64,000 bases of DNA from Cyanobacteria bacterium CYA. GTDB lineage: Bacteria; Planctomycetota; Phycisphaerae; Phycisphaerales; UBA1924. The notes below the pieces were generated by a model. The model had not been told where the DNA came from and made no database searches. It worked only from the letters and a program-made list of their open reading frames with translations. Location of the stretch: NCBI GenBank assembly GCA_008363215.1, contig RHKP01000011.1:1-64000 (forward strand), written 5' to 3'. This document shows positions 17,541-27,032 of the stretch, piece after piece. Every line of letters starts with the position of its first letter. The stretch's first letter is position 1. The position numbers were made by a program, and so were the translations under genes.

Positions 17541-18967
17541 GCTTCTGGAAGCCAGACACTCTCCGCGCGGTCGTCGCAGGCTCGTGGGTCTCGCGTCCGG
17601 GCGCGCGTACGCACGATCCGTTCGGTGTGACCATCGACTCGCGCAAGGCGCGTCCCGGGCAGGTTTTCGTCGCCCTGGCGGGAGAAAACACGGACGGACA
17701 CCGCTTCGTCGTCCAGGCGGCCCGCGCCGGGTGTGCGCTTGCGATCGTCGAACGCACGGATGTGGACCTGCCGCCCGACATCGGTGTGATCAAGGTCGAA
17801 AGCGCCCTTGAGGCACTTGGTCGGCTCGCGTCGGCCTACCGGCGCTCGGCCCCGTCGCTCCGCGTCGTCGCCGTTACCGGGAGTTGCGGCAAGACCACCA
17901 CCGTGCGGCTGATCGACGCGGTGCTGTCGCAGCGTCTGCGCGGCTCGGCGTCGATCAAGTCGTTCAACAACGCCATCGGCGTGCCGCTCACCCTGCTCAA
18001 CGCCCGCCCGTCCGACAACTACGTGGTCTGCGAGGTCGGCACGAATCACCCCGGGGAGATCGAGCCGCTGGCCCGGATGTGCGAGCCCGACGTGGCCGTC
18101 ATCACCAACATCGGGCGCGCTCACCTCGAAGGGCTTGGCGGGATCGAGGGCGTGGCGATGGAAAAGGCCTCGCTGCTCACGCACCTGCGTCCGTCCGGAC
18201 TGGCCTTCGTGCCGGCCGAATGCGCGCCATTGCGCCCGCATCTTCGCAGACTCGACCGGGAGCGGATCGTGACCATCGGCATAGGGCCCGAGGCCGACCT
18301 GCGTGTGACCGAGGTCACCAGGCAGGACGCGCGCGTGTGCTTCTCGCTCAACGATCGTGTGGAGTTTGAGATTCCGCTGCTGGGTGAGCACAACGCGCTC
18401 AACGCGGCCATCGCGGTAGGGGTGGGGCGGCGGCTGGGGTTGCGCGACGAGGAGGTGCGTGCGGGGCTGCGGAGCGTGCAGGGGGCCGAGATGCGCGGGC
18501 AACTGCTCGGCGTGGGGCCTGTGCAGGTGATCAACGACGCCTACAACGCCAACCCCGACTCGATGCTGGCCGGTCTCAAGACGCTGGCGGGCTGGACCGG
18601 GGCCCGACGGGTGGCGGTAGTGGGCGACATGCTCGAACTGGGCCAGACATCGCGCGAGGAACACCGCCTGCTCGGCGAGTGGCTCGGCGCTTCGGGGCGC
18701 ATCGACCTGGTCATTCTGGTCGGCGGGCTGGCGCGCGAGGCCTATGAACCGGCGCTGCGCGGGCTCGGGGGCGAGCGGGTGAGGCATTTCGACCGCCTCG
18801 ATGATCGCACAGGTGATGCCATGGCCCGCCTGATCGAACCGGGTGACGTGGTGCTGCTCAAGGCCTCGCGCCGCGTCGGGCTCGAACGCATGGTCACTGA
18901 ACTGGAGCGCCGCTTCGTTCCTGACATATCTTCGCCGGCGGGCGACCGGTCCTCGGCGCTGCACTGA
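17537..18967 (+). CDS. murF: UDP-MurNAc-tripeptide-D-Ala-D-Ala ligase
   Basis: 476 residues, starting at an ATG that overlaps the murE stop. Known role: ATP-dependent addition of D-Ala-D-Ala to the UDP-MurNAc peptide in the cytoplasm. Seen: FGVTIDSRKARPGQVFVAL, the P-loop VTGSCGKTTTVRL (K119), KSFNNAIGVPLTLLN, VCEVGTNHPGEIEPLARM, NIGRAHLEGLGG, VINDAYNANPDSMLAGL and VVGDMLELG. All Mur ligase landmarks are present. The P-loop is GSCGKTT rather than the usual GSxGKTT, with cysteine at the variable position. It is followed by mraY after 8 bases. Confidence 0.96.
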   Translation: MSFWKPDTLRAVVAGSWVSRPGARTHDPFGVTIDSRKARPGQVFVALAGENTDGHRFVVQAARAGCALAIVERTDVDLPPDIGVIKVESALEALGRLASAYRRSAPSLRVVAVTGSCGKTTTVRLIDAVLSQRLRGSASIKSFNNAIGVPLTLLNARPSDNYVVCEVGTNHPGEIEPLARMCEPDVAVITNIGRAHLEGLGGIEGVAMEKASLLTHLRPSGLAFVPAECAPLRPHLRRLDRERIVTIGIGPEADLRVTEVTRQDARVCFSLNDRVEFEIPLLGEHNALNAAIAVGVGRRLGLRDEEVRAGLRSVQGAEMRGQLLGVGPVQVINDAYNANPDSMLAGLKTLAGWTGARRVAVVGDMLELGQTSREEHRLLGEWLGASGRIDLVILVGGLAREAYEPALRGLGGERVRHFDRLDDRTGDAMARLIEPGDVVLLKASRRVGLERMVTELERRFVPDISSPAGDRSSALH

Positions 18968-18975
18968 GGTCTTGC

Positions 18976-20145
18976 ATGCTCTACCTGATTCACCAGATGC
19001 TGCGTGATTGGCTGTCCCGGCACGACGCCTACGCCATCTTCTCGCCGCTGGATGAAATCCAGTTCCGCGCCCTGGCGGCGGTGGGCGTCGCCTTTGCGCT
19101 GGTGCTGGCGTTCGGGCGACCGACCATCCGGCGGCTGATCCGCATGAAGATCGGGGACTCAGGTATCACCGACGCGGAGGCACTGCGCGAGACCGCCATT
19201 ACCAAGGCCAACACGCCCACTATGGGCGGCGTGCTTATCTGCGGGGCGATCGGACTATCGACGCTGTTGTTCGCCGACCTCCTGAACTTCTACGTGCAAC
19301 TCGGACTGGTCATCCTCGTCTGGCTCAGCGTGCTCGGCGGGTTTGACGACTGGCTGAAACTGACGGCCTCACGCCGCGGCGACGGGCGCCAAGGCCTGTA
19401 TGCGTGGGAGAAACTGGTCTTTCAACTCGGCATCGCCGTGCTCGCCGGCGTGTTTATCTACCGGCAGGGCAACACCGAATCGGCCCGGGATGTCGCCCAC
19501 GTGCTCAATCTCCCGTTCCAGAAGACTTATGTCTCCCTGATCGGCGGGCTGTCGGAAGGTCTGATCTTTCTGCCGATGGGCGCCTTTGTGCTCATAGCCA
19601 CGCTGATGATCGCCGGAGTTTCCAACGCAGCCAACATCACCGACGGGATGGACGGGCTGGCGACGGGCATCAGCGGCATTGTCTCGCTCTCACTGCTGCT
19701 TCTGGCGCTGATCGCCGGCACGGAGCCTTGGGCTCACTACCTGCTGGTGCCCAACGTGGTGGGCTCCGACGAACTGGCGGTGCTCGCGGGAGCGATGGCC
19801 GGAGCCTGCCTGGGCTTCCTGTGGTGGAACTGCGCGCCCGCCATGGTCTTCATGGGCGACACCGGGTCGCTGGCGCTGGGCGGTTTGATCGGGTACCTGG
19901 CGGTGGTGCTTCGGCAGGAAGTTGTCGCGCTGATTCTGTGCGGTGTTTTTTTGGTGGAAATCGGCTCGGTGATACTGCAAGTGGGGTACTTCAAACTGAC
20001 CGGGGGCAAACGCATCTTCCGCTGCGCCCCATTCCATCACCACCTGCACCTGGGAGGCTGGGCCGAGCAGCAGGTGGTCGCTCGCCTGTGGATCGTCTCC
20101 ATCCTGCTGGCGGTGATCGGGCTGGCCAGCATCAAGGTGCGTTAG
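18976..20145 (+). CDS. mraY: Phospho-N-acetylmuramoyl-pentapeptide transferase
   Basis: 389 residues with about ten membrane helices. Known role: transfers phospho-MurNAc-pentapeptide to undecaprenyl phosphate, giving lipid I at the inner membrane. Seen: ITKANTPTMGGVLI, the catalytic VLGGFDDWLKL (D124-D125), NAANITDGMDGLATG, WNCAPAMVFMGDTGSLALGG, and RCAPFHHHLHLGGWAEQQVVARLW. In many bacteria murD, ftsW and murG follow; here a kinase and an FHA protein follow instead. Confidence 0.97.
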   Translation: MLYLIHQMLRDWLSRHDAYAIFSPLDEIQFRALAAVGVAFALVLAFGRPTIRRLIRMKIGDSGITDAEALRETAITKANTPTMGGVLICGAIGLSTLLFADLLNFYVQLGLVILVWLSVLGGFDDWLKLTASRRGDGRQGLYAWEKLVFQLGIAVLAGVFIYRQGNTESARDVAHVLNLPFQKTYVSLIGGLSEGLIFLPMGAFVLIATLMIAGVSNAANITDGMDGLATGISGIVSLSLLLLALIAGTEPWAHYLLVPNVVGSDELAVLAGAMAGACLGFLWWNCAPAMVFMGDTGSLALGGLIGYLAVVLRQEVVALILCGVFLVEIGSVILQVGYFKLTGGKRIFRCAPFHHHLHLGGWAEQQVVARLWIVSILLAVIGLASIKVR

Positions 20146-20207
20146 CGGGCCGGGGGTTCTTGCGTTTCATATAGTGGAGCCGTCGGGTCGGATGGTCCGG
20201 TCCGCAT

Positions 20208-22472
20208 TTGGGGTGCCGACGCTTGTATCGCATCGACCTGCAGGTAGGAGAACAGGGCGCAGGCCCGCGGTTCTCGGCCACTCTGGAGGCTGGTGAGGAC
20301 TGCGTGCTCGGCCGCGCCAGTGCCTGCACCGTGGTCATTGATGACACCATGGCCGCCGACAGGCACTGCCGCCTGTTCCTTGACGCCGGACGCCTGATGG
20401 TCGAGAACCTCGATCAGGAAATCGGCACATGTCTGAACGGCGATTTCGTCGCCGATCCCATGCCCGTGGGTAACGGGTCTGAGTTGCTGGTCGGCACGAC
20501 CGTGCTGATCGTGAGCGTCCGTTCCGAGGGCTCAGGCACGCCGCCGGCCTCATCGTCGGAGCCGAGCGCCGCGGCGGTGCTGGACGAAACAGCCGCGATC
20601 GATCTCGCGGCGCCCGAGCCGTCGCGGGATGCTTCAATGACCGCCTCTGAGACGCATCAATCCGCGACGTGGGCCGTGCACCCCTTTGAGCCGCCTGGGC
20701 AGCGAGCCGGCGGGAGCGACGAGGAGGCGGTGACGCCTGCCCACGAGCCGTCCGCCGGCGAGGTGATGGGGCGCGAGCCGGTACGTGCCGAACCTGTTCG
20801 CGCCGGAGCGGGCCGCGTCGAACCGGTGCATGCAGAGCCGCCGCGTGCGTCCGAGCGCGAGCCTCTGGCGCCGTACCAGCCGCCCGGGCGCCGGTCTGAG
20901 GCGGTCGAAAGATCGGAGGCGGGCGCGAGCGGCGCGGGCGCCACGCGCTCGTGGGCTCACGCGATGACCTACAGCGCCGACGCCGATCTGGTCACGCGTA
21001 TCGAGGCCGACCTGCGCCATGAGTTTGCCGATCGCGTAGGCTCGCGCGATCGTGAGGCGATGCGGGCGCTGGTCAAGGGGGGTATCGAGCGGGCCCACGG
21101 ATACGGGCTTGTGCAGGAAGACCACATCTACCAGTTCCTGCGCTGCATGGTGATGCTCGACGACGAGATTGACGGGCGCAACCCCGATACCGAGGACGTC
21201 TGGCTCACGCTCAACCACGCGCGCCGCCCGGCCGCCCAGCGCATCGAACGCGCCGTGAAGATCGCCTCGCGCATCGCCGGCGAGCGAAGCGGCTCGCGGT
21301 CCAGGTCCGGCGCGGTCATGCGCCCGCCCTCGAGACCGGTTGCGCATACTGCCGTGCCGGAACCGGTTGCTGCGGCCTCGGGAACCCAGGCGCCGGCTGC
21401 CATTTCCAGTCCCGATGAAGAAACCGCCGCGGGCGACGTTTCCGCCGGCACGCACGCCACGCGCGCCACCCCGCCCCCGCCGTCTGACGCCGGCGCTGCC
21501 GAGGCCCTCCCCGAGATCGAGGGCTTCCTCATCAAGGAAGAAATCGGCGCCGGCGGCATGGGTCGGGTGTTCCTCGCGTATGACAACCAACTCGACAAGG
21601 ACGTGGCCATCAAGGTGCTGCGATCAGTCGATCCCGAAGCCCAGGAGCAGTTGCAGCACGAAGCCCGCGCCGCCGCCCGGCTCGAACACCCCAATATCGT
21701 GCAGGTCTCACGTTTTGAGAAACTCGGGCGCGGGGGTTTCTACGTCATGCAGTTCGTCCGCGGGCTCGACGGCTCCAAACTGGTCAAGAAGTTCGAGAGC
21801 GCAGGTGCCCACCAGTTGCCCGGCGAGCAGGTACTCAAGGCTGCCGGCGTGGATTCCAAACGCTCCCCCGCGGAACTGCGCGAACTGCTCGTACCAGACA
21901 AGAACGCCTATTACCGGCTCGTGGCCTACTGGATCGCCGGCGTGGCCGACGGGCTTGAACGCGCCCACACCGAGGGCGTCCTGCATCGGGACATCAAGCC
22001 GAGCAACCTGCTGCTTTCCGGGGACGGGCGCATGATGGTGACCGACTTCGGGCTGGCGGCTCGTCCGGCCGACCGGCAGGGCATCGGGCGCGCCCGCGTC
22101 GGAACGCCGCGCTACCTCTCCCCCGAGCGCGTGGCCGACTGGGCCTCATTCTCGGACGAAGTCCAGCACCGCGACGCGCGGGCCGACGTCTGGAGTCTCG
22201 GAGCCGTGCTTTACGAGTTCCTGACCTATCGCCCGGCCTTCAGGGGCAGCGTGCCGGAAGTACTCCGGGCGATCGTGACCGAAAGCCCAGCCCCGCCCGA
22301 CACGCTGGTCTGGTCGGTGCCGGAGCCCCTCCAACGGATCTGCCTGATGGCAATGGCCCGGCGGCCCGAAGACCGCTTCCTCAAGTCGGCCGACATGGCC
22401 GAATCGCTGCGAGGGTGGATTCGGGTCGATACGGGGATCGAGAAGAAGGGGCGAATTCCCTTCCTTTCGTGA
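20208..22472 (+). CDS. Ser/Thr protein kinase with N-terminal FHA-like domain
   Basis: About 754 residues; start uncertain (TTG 20208 or TTG 20223, no clear ribosome site). Residues about 5-105 read as an FHA-like sandwich (VLGRASACTVVIDD, DRHCRLFLDAGRLMVENL). A Pro/Glu/Ala-rich linker with EPVRAEP-type repeats follows to about 245. Residues about 255-365 are helical (LRHEFADRVGSRDREAMRALVKGGIERAHGYG, FLRCMVMLDDEIDG) and resemble, from memory, a small domain seen next to VgrG/Rhs genes. The kinase lies at about 437-730: IGAGGMGRVFLA, VAIKVL, LHRDIKPSN (D595), DFGLAA, GTPRYLSPE. There is no transmembrane helix. Its position after mraY suggests, but does not show, a role in wall control. Confidence 0.88.
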   Translation: MGCRRLYRIDLQVGEQGAGPRFSATLEAGEDCVLGRASACTVVIDDTMAADRHCRLFLDAGRLMVENLDQEIGTCLNGDFVADPMPVGNGSELLVGTTVLIVSVRSEGSGTPPASSSEPSAAAVLDETAAIDLAAPEPSRDASMTASETHQSATWAVHPFEPPGQRAGGSDEEAVTPAHEPSAGEVMGREPVRAEPVRAGAGRVEPVHAEPPRASEREPLAPYQPPGRRSEAVERSEAGASGAGATRSWAHAMTYSADADLVTRIEADLRHEFADRVGSRDREAMRALVKGGIERAHGYGLVQEDHIYQFLRCMVMLDDEIDGRNPDTEDVWLTLNHARRPAAQRIERAVKIASRIAGERSGSRSRSGAVMRPPSRPVAHTAVPEPVAAASGTQAPAAISSPDEETAAGDVSAGTHATRATPPPPSDAGAAEALPEIEGFLIKEEIGAGGMGRVFLAYDNQLDKDVAIKVLRSVDPEAQEQLQHEARAAARLEHPNIVQVSRFEKLGRGGFYVMQFVRGLDGSKLVKKFESAGAHQLPGEQVLKAAGVDSKRSPAELRELLVPDKNAYYRLVAYWIAGVADGLERAHTEGVLHRDIKPSNLLLSGDGRMMVTDFGLAARPADRQGIGRARVGTPRYLSPERVADWASFSDEVQHRDARADVWSLGAVLYEFLTYRPAFRGSVPEVLRAIVTESPAPPDTLVWSVPEPLQRICLMAMARRPEDRFLKSADMAESLRGWIRVDTGIEKKGRIPFLS

Positions 22473-22578
22473 GTGCTGATTCCCCCTGTTTTTATGGACG
22501 CAGGCGCCAAGAGCCGATAGCATCTCCCGTTGTGTGTAATCCCTTAGCCATGTTGATCTTGCGCGCAGCGGGCCCGAC

Positions 22579-23361
22579 ATGAGCCACGCCGATCGCTCCA
22601 TCATCGAGTTCGAGCCCGTCGAGGGCAAGGAACTGCCCGAGGTGACTCTGCGCGTCGGCCCCGGCGGAGTGTTTATCGAAGGTGACGAGTTTTCTGCCCG
22701 TCGCAAGGTGGCCCGTGGCGAATGGGTCACCATCGGCGACGTACGCATTCGCGTCCGCCGCGCCTCGGACCGCGATGAAGAGGGCGAGGTCAACAGTGTC
22801 AACTGGACCCGCCCCGAACTGCTCGTCTCCACCCTGGACAACGGGCACGTCCGGCGCCTCCGCTCCATCCTGCCCATGGAAGAGGGCTCCGACATCCTCA
22901 TCGGGCGCAGCGGCAAGAAGAACGACATCATCCTCAATGACGAGCACGTCTCGCGCCGGCACGTCCGCATCGTCGTCCGTGGCGGGCGCCACCTGATCGA
23001 AGACCTCGGCTCGCGCTGGGGCACCTACGTCAACGATGAGCGCGTCGAGAGCCCCACTCTGCTCGCGCACGGCGATGAGATTCGCGTCGGCAAGTCGGTC
23101 ATGCGCTTCGTCAAGTTCTCCGACGGCTTCGATTTTGCGACCACCGACGACGACAGCGGCGGCCCGGGTGCGACCGAACAGCGCCCCTCGTGGGTCGCGG
23201 CCTCGCCGATGCACGACTCAATGACGATCACAGCCACGACGCTGCTGGCTTCACCCGAGCAGGGCCTGCCCACGCCGCGCCCGGCCTCACCCGCCCCTCG
23301 GGCCGAAGAAGATGTCTCCGTCTCGGCCAGACTGACGGGTTGGATGCGGAAGAAGAAGTAG
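22579..23361 (+). CDS. FHA domain protein
   Basis: 260 residues from ATG 22579. A first beta-rich segment (residues 1-75) precedes a classical FHA domain at about residues 95-180: ILIGRSGKKNDIILNDEHVSRRHVRIVV, then LIEDLGSRWGTYVNDERV and LLAHGDEIRVGKSVMRFVKF. FHA domains bind phosphothreonine peptides. The C-terminal tail is Pro/Ala/Ser-rich. It lies about 100 bases downstream of the kinase, so a kinase-reader pair is a reasonable inference. No membrane segment is present. Confidence 0.9.
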   Translation: MSHADRSIIEFEPVEGKELPEVTLRVGPGGVFIEGDEFSARRKVARGEWVTIGDVRIRVRRASDRDEEGEVNSVNWTRPELLVSTLDNGHVRRLRSILPMEEGSDILIGRSGKKNDIILNDEHVSRRHVRIVVRGGRHLIEDLGSRWGTYVNDERVESPTLLAHGDEIRVGKSVMRFVKFSDGFDFATTDDDSGGPGATEQRPSWVAASPMHDSMTITATTLLASPEQGLPTPRPASPAPRAEEDVSVSARLTGWMRKKK

Positions 23362-23609
23362 CAGGCGCCCCGCGGGGTGGGCCCGGATCGATCGACGCTC
23401 CGAGCCGATGCAGCGGTGGCTCGTATCGCTGAATCGTGCTCCTCCGACTTGCCGAGCGCCGTCTGGTTCCCTCCATATTCTGCTCGCATCGGGGGTTGAC
23501 CATGCCCCCCGGCGCCCGGATGAAGGAGATCCCCCTCACCCCGGCTCAGCGATGGTGGCGGTATGATGGCGAGCACTCCAGCCGCCGGTCTGCGAGAAAA
23601 GGGGGAATC

Positions 23610-24206
23610 ATGAAGCGTCAACATCGATTGCTCGCCGCTGCGCCGCTCGCACTGGCGCTGATCTTCGGCGCGGGTCTTGCGGGGATGCCCGCGCTCCAGC
23701 CGGAGGATTCGGCCCACGAGATGCCCATGCTGCCGCCGCCCGGCGAGCAGCATGAGTGGCTGCAGCAAATGGTGGGCACCTGGAGCATCGAATCCAAAAT
23801 GACGCCTCCGGGCCAGGATCCGATCAAGTGCACCGGGACCGAAACCGTGCGATCGCTCGGCGGGCGCTGGACCATCGGCGAACTGTCCATCGAGATCCCC
23901 GGCATGGGTGCGATGCGCGCGGTGATCACGCTTGGCTACGACCCGCAGGCCGGCAGGTACCAGGGCACCTGGGTCGATTCGATCACCGATCACATGTGGG
24001 TGTACGACGGCACGCTCGACCCGACCGGCAAGATCCTCACGCTGGAAGCCGACGGGCCGAACATGATGGACCCCGCGGGCGGCATGGCCAGGTATCGCGA
24101 CGTGATCGAGATCAGGAGCGAGAGTCACTACACCCTGACCTCCTACACCTGCGTTGATGGCAAGTGGGTGCAGTTCGGCTCGGCGAACTATCGCCGACAG
24201 AAGTGA
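23610..24206 (+). CDS. Exported DUF1579 family protein
   Basis: 198 residues from ATG 23610, with GGGGG seven bases upstream and a TATGAT hexamer at 23562-23567. The signal peptide is MKRQHRLLAAAPLALALIFGAGLAG. The body holds HEWLQQMVGTWSIESKM, GTETVRSLGGRWTIGELSI, LGYDPQAGRYQGTWVDS and YDGTLDPTGKILTLEADGPNM, the pattern of DUF1579, a lipocalin-like beta-barrel family. Ligand and role are unknown. Stands alone. Confidence 0.85.
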   Translation: MKRQHRLLAAAPLALALIFGAGLAGMPALQPEDSAHEMPMLPPPGEQHEWLQQMVGTWSIESKMTPPGQDPIKCTGTETVRSLGGRWTIGELSIEIPGMGAMRAVITLGYDPQAGRYQGTWVDSITDHMWVYDGTLDPTGKILTLEADGPNMMDPAGGMARYRDVIEIRSESHYTLTSYTCVDGKWVQFGSANYRRQK

Positions 24207-24411
24207 TCTTCAAGTGGTGTGTGCTCCGGGCCGGCCGGTGCGCTTTCGTGCATGACGCGTCAATGGGCCCGGCCGCGAAGGATCGGACTGCACCTGGGCT
24301 ATCAGTGGCACGGGCTTGCCGGCCTGTGAATCGATCGCGGCCGCGGTTGTCCGGACGGCTGCTCGTCGGCTCACGCCGCGCATGTACGCCCCCGGCGAGC
24401 CGACCGACACA

Positions 24412-25443
24412 TCACACGAGGCGGGCGATGCGCCGTCCGGCTTCCTCGACATCGGCGCGCGTCACACCCAGATGGCACACGGCCCGGATGCGCGTCGGGC
24501 TTTCCGCGAGCATCCGCACGCCGGCCGCTTCCAACTTCTCGCACAGCGCCGGGGCGGTGCCGATTCCGGGTTCCACGTCGAAGTACACCATGTTGGTGTC
24601 GACGGCGCCCGCGTCGCAGCACAGGCCCGTGATGCCGCTGAGGTGACGCGCCAGCAACTGCGCGTGGGCGTGATCGTCGGCCAGGCGCTCGTACTGGTGT
24701 TCGAGCGCGTAGAGCGCTGCGCCGGCCAGCAGGCCCGACTGGCGCATTGACCCGCCGAGCATCTTGCGGAAACGCCGGGCCCGCACGATGGTGCCCGCAT
24801 CGCCGGCCAGTGCGCTACCGGCCGGGCAGCCCAGCCCCTTGCTGAAGCAGCAACTGACTGTGTCCGCGTGGGCCGCAAGTTTCGAGGGTGCGACATTCAT
24901 CGCCACGGCCGCGTTCCAGAGCCGCGCCCCGTCCATGTGCACGCGCAAGCCGAGTCCGTGGGCGAACTGGTCGATCGCGCGCAGCGCCTCGAGCGGCCAG
25001 ATGGCTCCGCCGCCGCGGTTCATGGTGTTCTCTATTGACACCAGCCGCGTGCGGGGGAAGTGGTGGTCGCTGTGGCGCACCAGCGGGCGGGCGTCATCGG
25101 GCGAAAAGATGCCGCGATTTCCTGGGGCGAAGCGGATCGAGCACCCGGCCACGGCCGCGTACCCGCCGCCCTCGTAGTGCTGAATGTGCGAGTCGGGGTG
25201 ACAGATGATCTCATCGCCCGGCTCGGTCTGAGAGCGAATGGCCAGCAGGTTGGCCATGGTGCCGGAGGGCACGAACACGGCCGACTCTTTGCCGAGCAGA
25301 TCGGCCACGTGCTGCTCGAGCCGCTTGACCGTCGGCTCATCGCCCAGCGTGTCGTCGCCGAGGGGAGCGTTCATCATGGCGCGGCGCATGCCCTCGGTGG
25401 GTTGCGTGACGGTGTCGGAGCGGAGATCGATGACGGTGGGCAT
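24412..25443 (-). CDS. ltaE: Low-specificity L-threonine aldolase
   Basis: 343 residues. Known role: PLP-dependent cleavage of L-threonine or allo-threonine to glycine and acetaldehyde. Seen: IDLRSDTVTQPTEGMRRAMMNAPLGDDTLGDEPTV at the N-terminus, VFVPSGTMANLLAI, ENTMNRGGGAIWPLE, VHMDGARLWNAAVAM, and SCCFSKGLGCPAGSAL with the PLP lysine near 202. Full length. With kbl it gives the host two routes from threonine to glycine. The genes on either side are unrelated. Confidence 0.94.
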   Translation of the reverse strand: MPTVIDLRSDTVTQPTEGMRRAMMNAPLGDDTLGDEPTVKRLEQHVADLLGKESAVFVPSGTMANLLAIRSQTEPGDEIICHPDSHIQHYEGGGYAAVAGCSIRFAPGNRGIFSPDDARPLVRHSDHHFPRTRLVSIENTMNRGGGAIWPLEALRAIDQFAHGLGLRVHMDGARLWNAAVAMNVAPSKLAAHADTVSCCFSKGLGCPAGSALAGDAGTIVRARRFRKMLGGSMRQSGLLAGAALYALEHQYERLADDHAHAQLLARHLSGITGLCCDAGAVDTNMVYFDVEPGIGTAPALCEKLEAAGVRMLAESPTRIRAVCHLGVTRADVEEAGRRIARLV

Positions 25444-25543
25444 TCAGGACGGTAGGGTCGTCGGACTGCCTTTCGGCGCATGGAAGAGACCGGGCCTGAT
25501 GCCCGATCTCCAAAGTGATTTCACCCGGTGCATCACCCGTCGC

Positions 25544-26797
25544 TTACGGGCAGCCTGCCGCGAACAGGTTCAGGTAGATCTGAACGTCGAAGAAGTTGTA
25601 CTGTCCGTCGCTGTTCATGTCGGCCGAGGCGTTGAGCGCCGACCAGTTGTTGAGGAAGTGCTGCACGTCGAAGAAGTTGAGTTGCCCGTCGCCGTTGCGG
25701 TCGGCGATGCAGGGTCCGCTTTCACACGCGTCGGGCTGGCTATTACCGTTGTTGTCAGCGCAGGTGGTGCCGTGTCCGGCGTAGGTGCCGCCGGCGCCGG
25801 TGCAGTCGGCCTCGGGCAGCACCAGGCAGAAGCCCGTCGGGAAGCAGCAGGCGCCCGTCGGGATCGGGCAGTCAGCCTCCGAGCAGTCGACCCCGTCACC
25901 CTGGTACGTCCCGCCGACCGCGACGCAGTTGTCGATGAACATCAGTTCGCACGTGCCGTCGGGCAGGCAGCAGGCGCCGAAGCCCTCAACGCAGTCAAGG
26001 CTCGACCACGTAGCGGCCAGCGCCCAGTCGCCCGTCGGACGGCACAGGAGGTCGAGTTGCGAAAACGTGTGCCATCCCGCCGGGCAGGCGAAGGGGCAGT
26101 TCATCGCGTACAGCCAGTTGGCGGTGCTGGCGCCCAGCCCGTCGCGATCCGTGGCCGGGAACGCGTTGCGGTTCGACGGCGGCGTGGAGCATGCCCCGCT
26201 CTGCGAGTTGTGATTGTCGATGCGGAAGCCGATCGTGAACTTGTTCGAGCCATTGGCGTTGGTGATGAAAATCTGCTCCGGGTCACCCGGATCCACCGAG
26301 ACTTCGATCAGTGTGCCATTGGTGCCCGGCGGCATGACCAGATGCGGAAGCACCAGGCCATCGGAGGAGTACTCGGCCACCAGTGTGCCGCTGGTCGGCG
26401 TGCCTTCCCATACCAAGACGCTCCACTCCGTCGTCGTCTGCACCACGGCGTTGAGCGTGACGAACAGACACTTCATCGTCTCGATCTTGATCGGGAAGGC
26501 CGATGCCGGCAGGGTGTATGTGGCCGCGGCGATTTCGTTCTCGACAAAGCCCGCCTGAGCCGTCCATTGAGTGGAACTGAAAGTAGGGTCGGTGTGCGAG
26601 GCGTCGTTGACGCACCCGCGCGGGCCGAAACCCCGGAAGTCGGCGTCGTGGATGATCTGTCCGGCGGTGCTGACGCGGAGCACATCAAACGAGTCCAGAT
26701 CGGCGGGGATGGGCTTTGCGCGCGGCCCCTGGGGTTCGACATGGCCCAGAGCCAGTGAAGCGGACAGGATCAGGGGAAGGCACGACCAGAACGACAT
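25544..26797 (-). CDS. Secreted protein with cysteine-rich repeats and dockerin-like tail
   Basis: 417 residues from ATG 26797 with a GGAGAG site. Signal peptide MSFWSCLPLILSASLALG. Residues about 20-270 form a domain of unknown type (SFDVLRVSTAG...). Two copies of a short cysteine module follow (GACCLPDGTCEL... and GACCFPTGFCLV..., each ending in a GGTYxGxGxxC segment), then a tail with two EF-hand-like repeats: DRNGDGQLNFFDVQHFLNNW and DMNSDGQYNFFDVQIYLNLF, ending AAGCP. This dockerin-like tail is frequent on exported Phycisphaerae proteins. Calcium binding is expected from the D-x-N-x-D-G-Q pattern. Confidence 0.82.
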   Translation of the reverse strand: MSFWSCLPLILSASLALGHVEPQGPRAKPIPADLDSFDVLRVSTAGQIIHDADFRGFGPRGCVNDASHTDPTFSSTQWTAQAGFVENEIAAATYTLPASAFPIKIETMKCLFVTLNAVVQTTTEWSVLVWEGTPTSGTLVAEYSSDGLVLPHLVMPPGTNGTLIEVSVDPGDPEQIFITNANGSNKFTIGFRIDNHNSQSGACSTPPSNRNAFPATDRDGLGASTANWLYAMNCPFACPAGWHTFSQLDLLCRPTGDWALAATWSSLDCVEGFGACCLPDGTCELMFIDNCVAVGGTYQGDGVDCSEADCPIPTGACCFPTGFCLVLPEADCTGAGGTYAGHGTTCADNNGNSQPDACESGPCIADRNGDGQLNFFDVQHFLNNWSALNASADMNSDGQYNFFDVQIYLNLFAAGCP

Positions 26798-27032
26798 GGT
26801 TTCTCTCCAGAACCTCAAGACATGCAAAACACCGGCTTGGCGCAGAATAGCAGGCCGGGCCTGGAACGCATACCCCGACCCCGGTGATTGGGACTTCCTG
26901 GAACGATCCGCAGCCCAGGCAGGTCCGGATTCACGAAAGTGCAGACTGGGTGACGACTTGCGCGATGCGATCACCCGTCCGATAGCCGGAGACAACTTTC
27001 GGCGGTACGGTTGCGTGAGGCGATTGCCCGGC

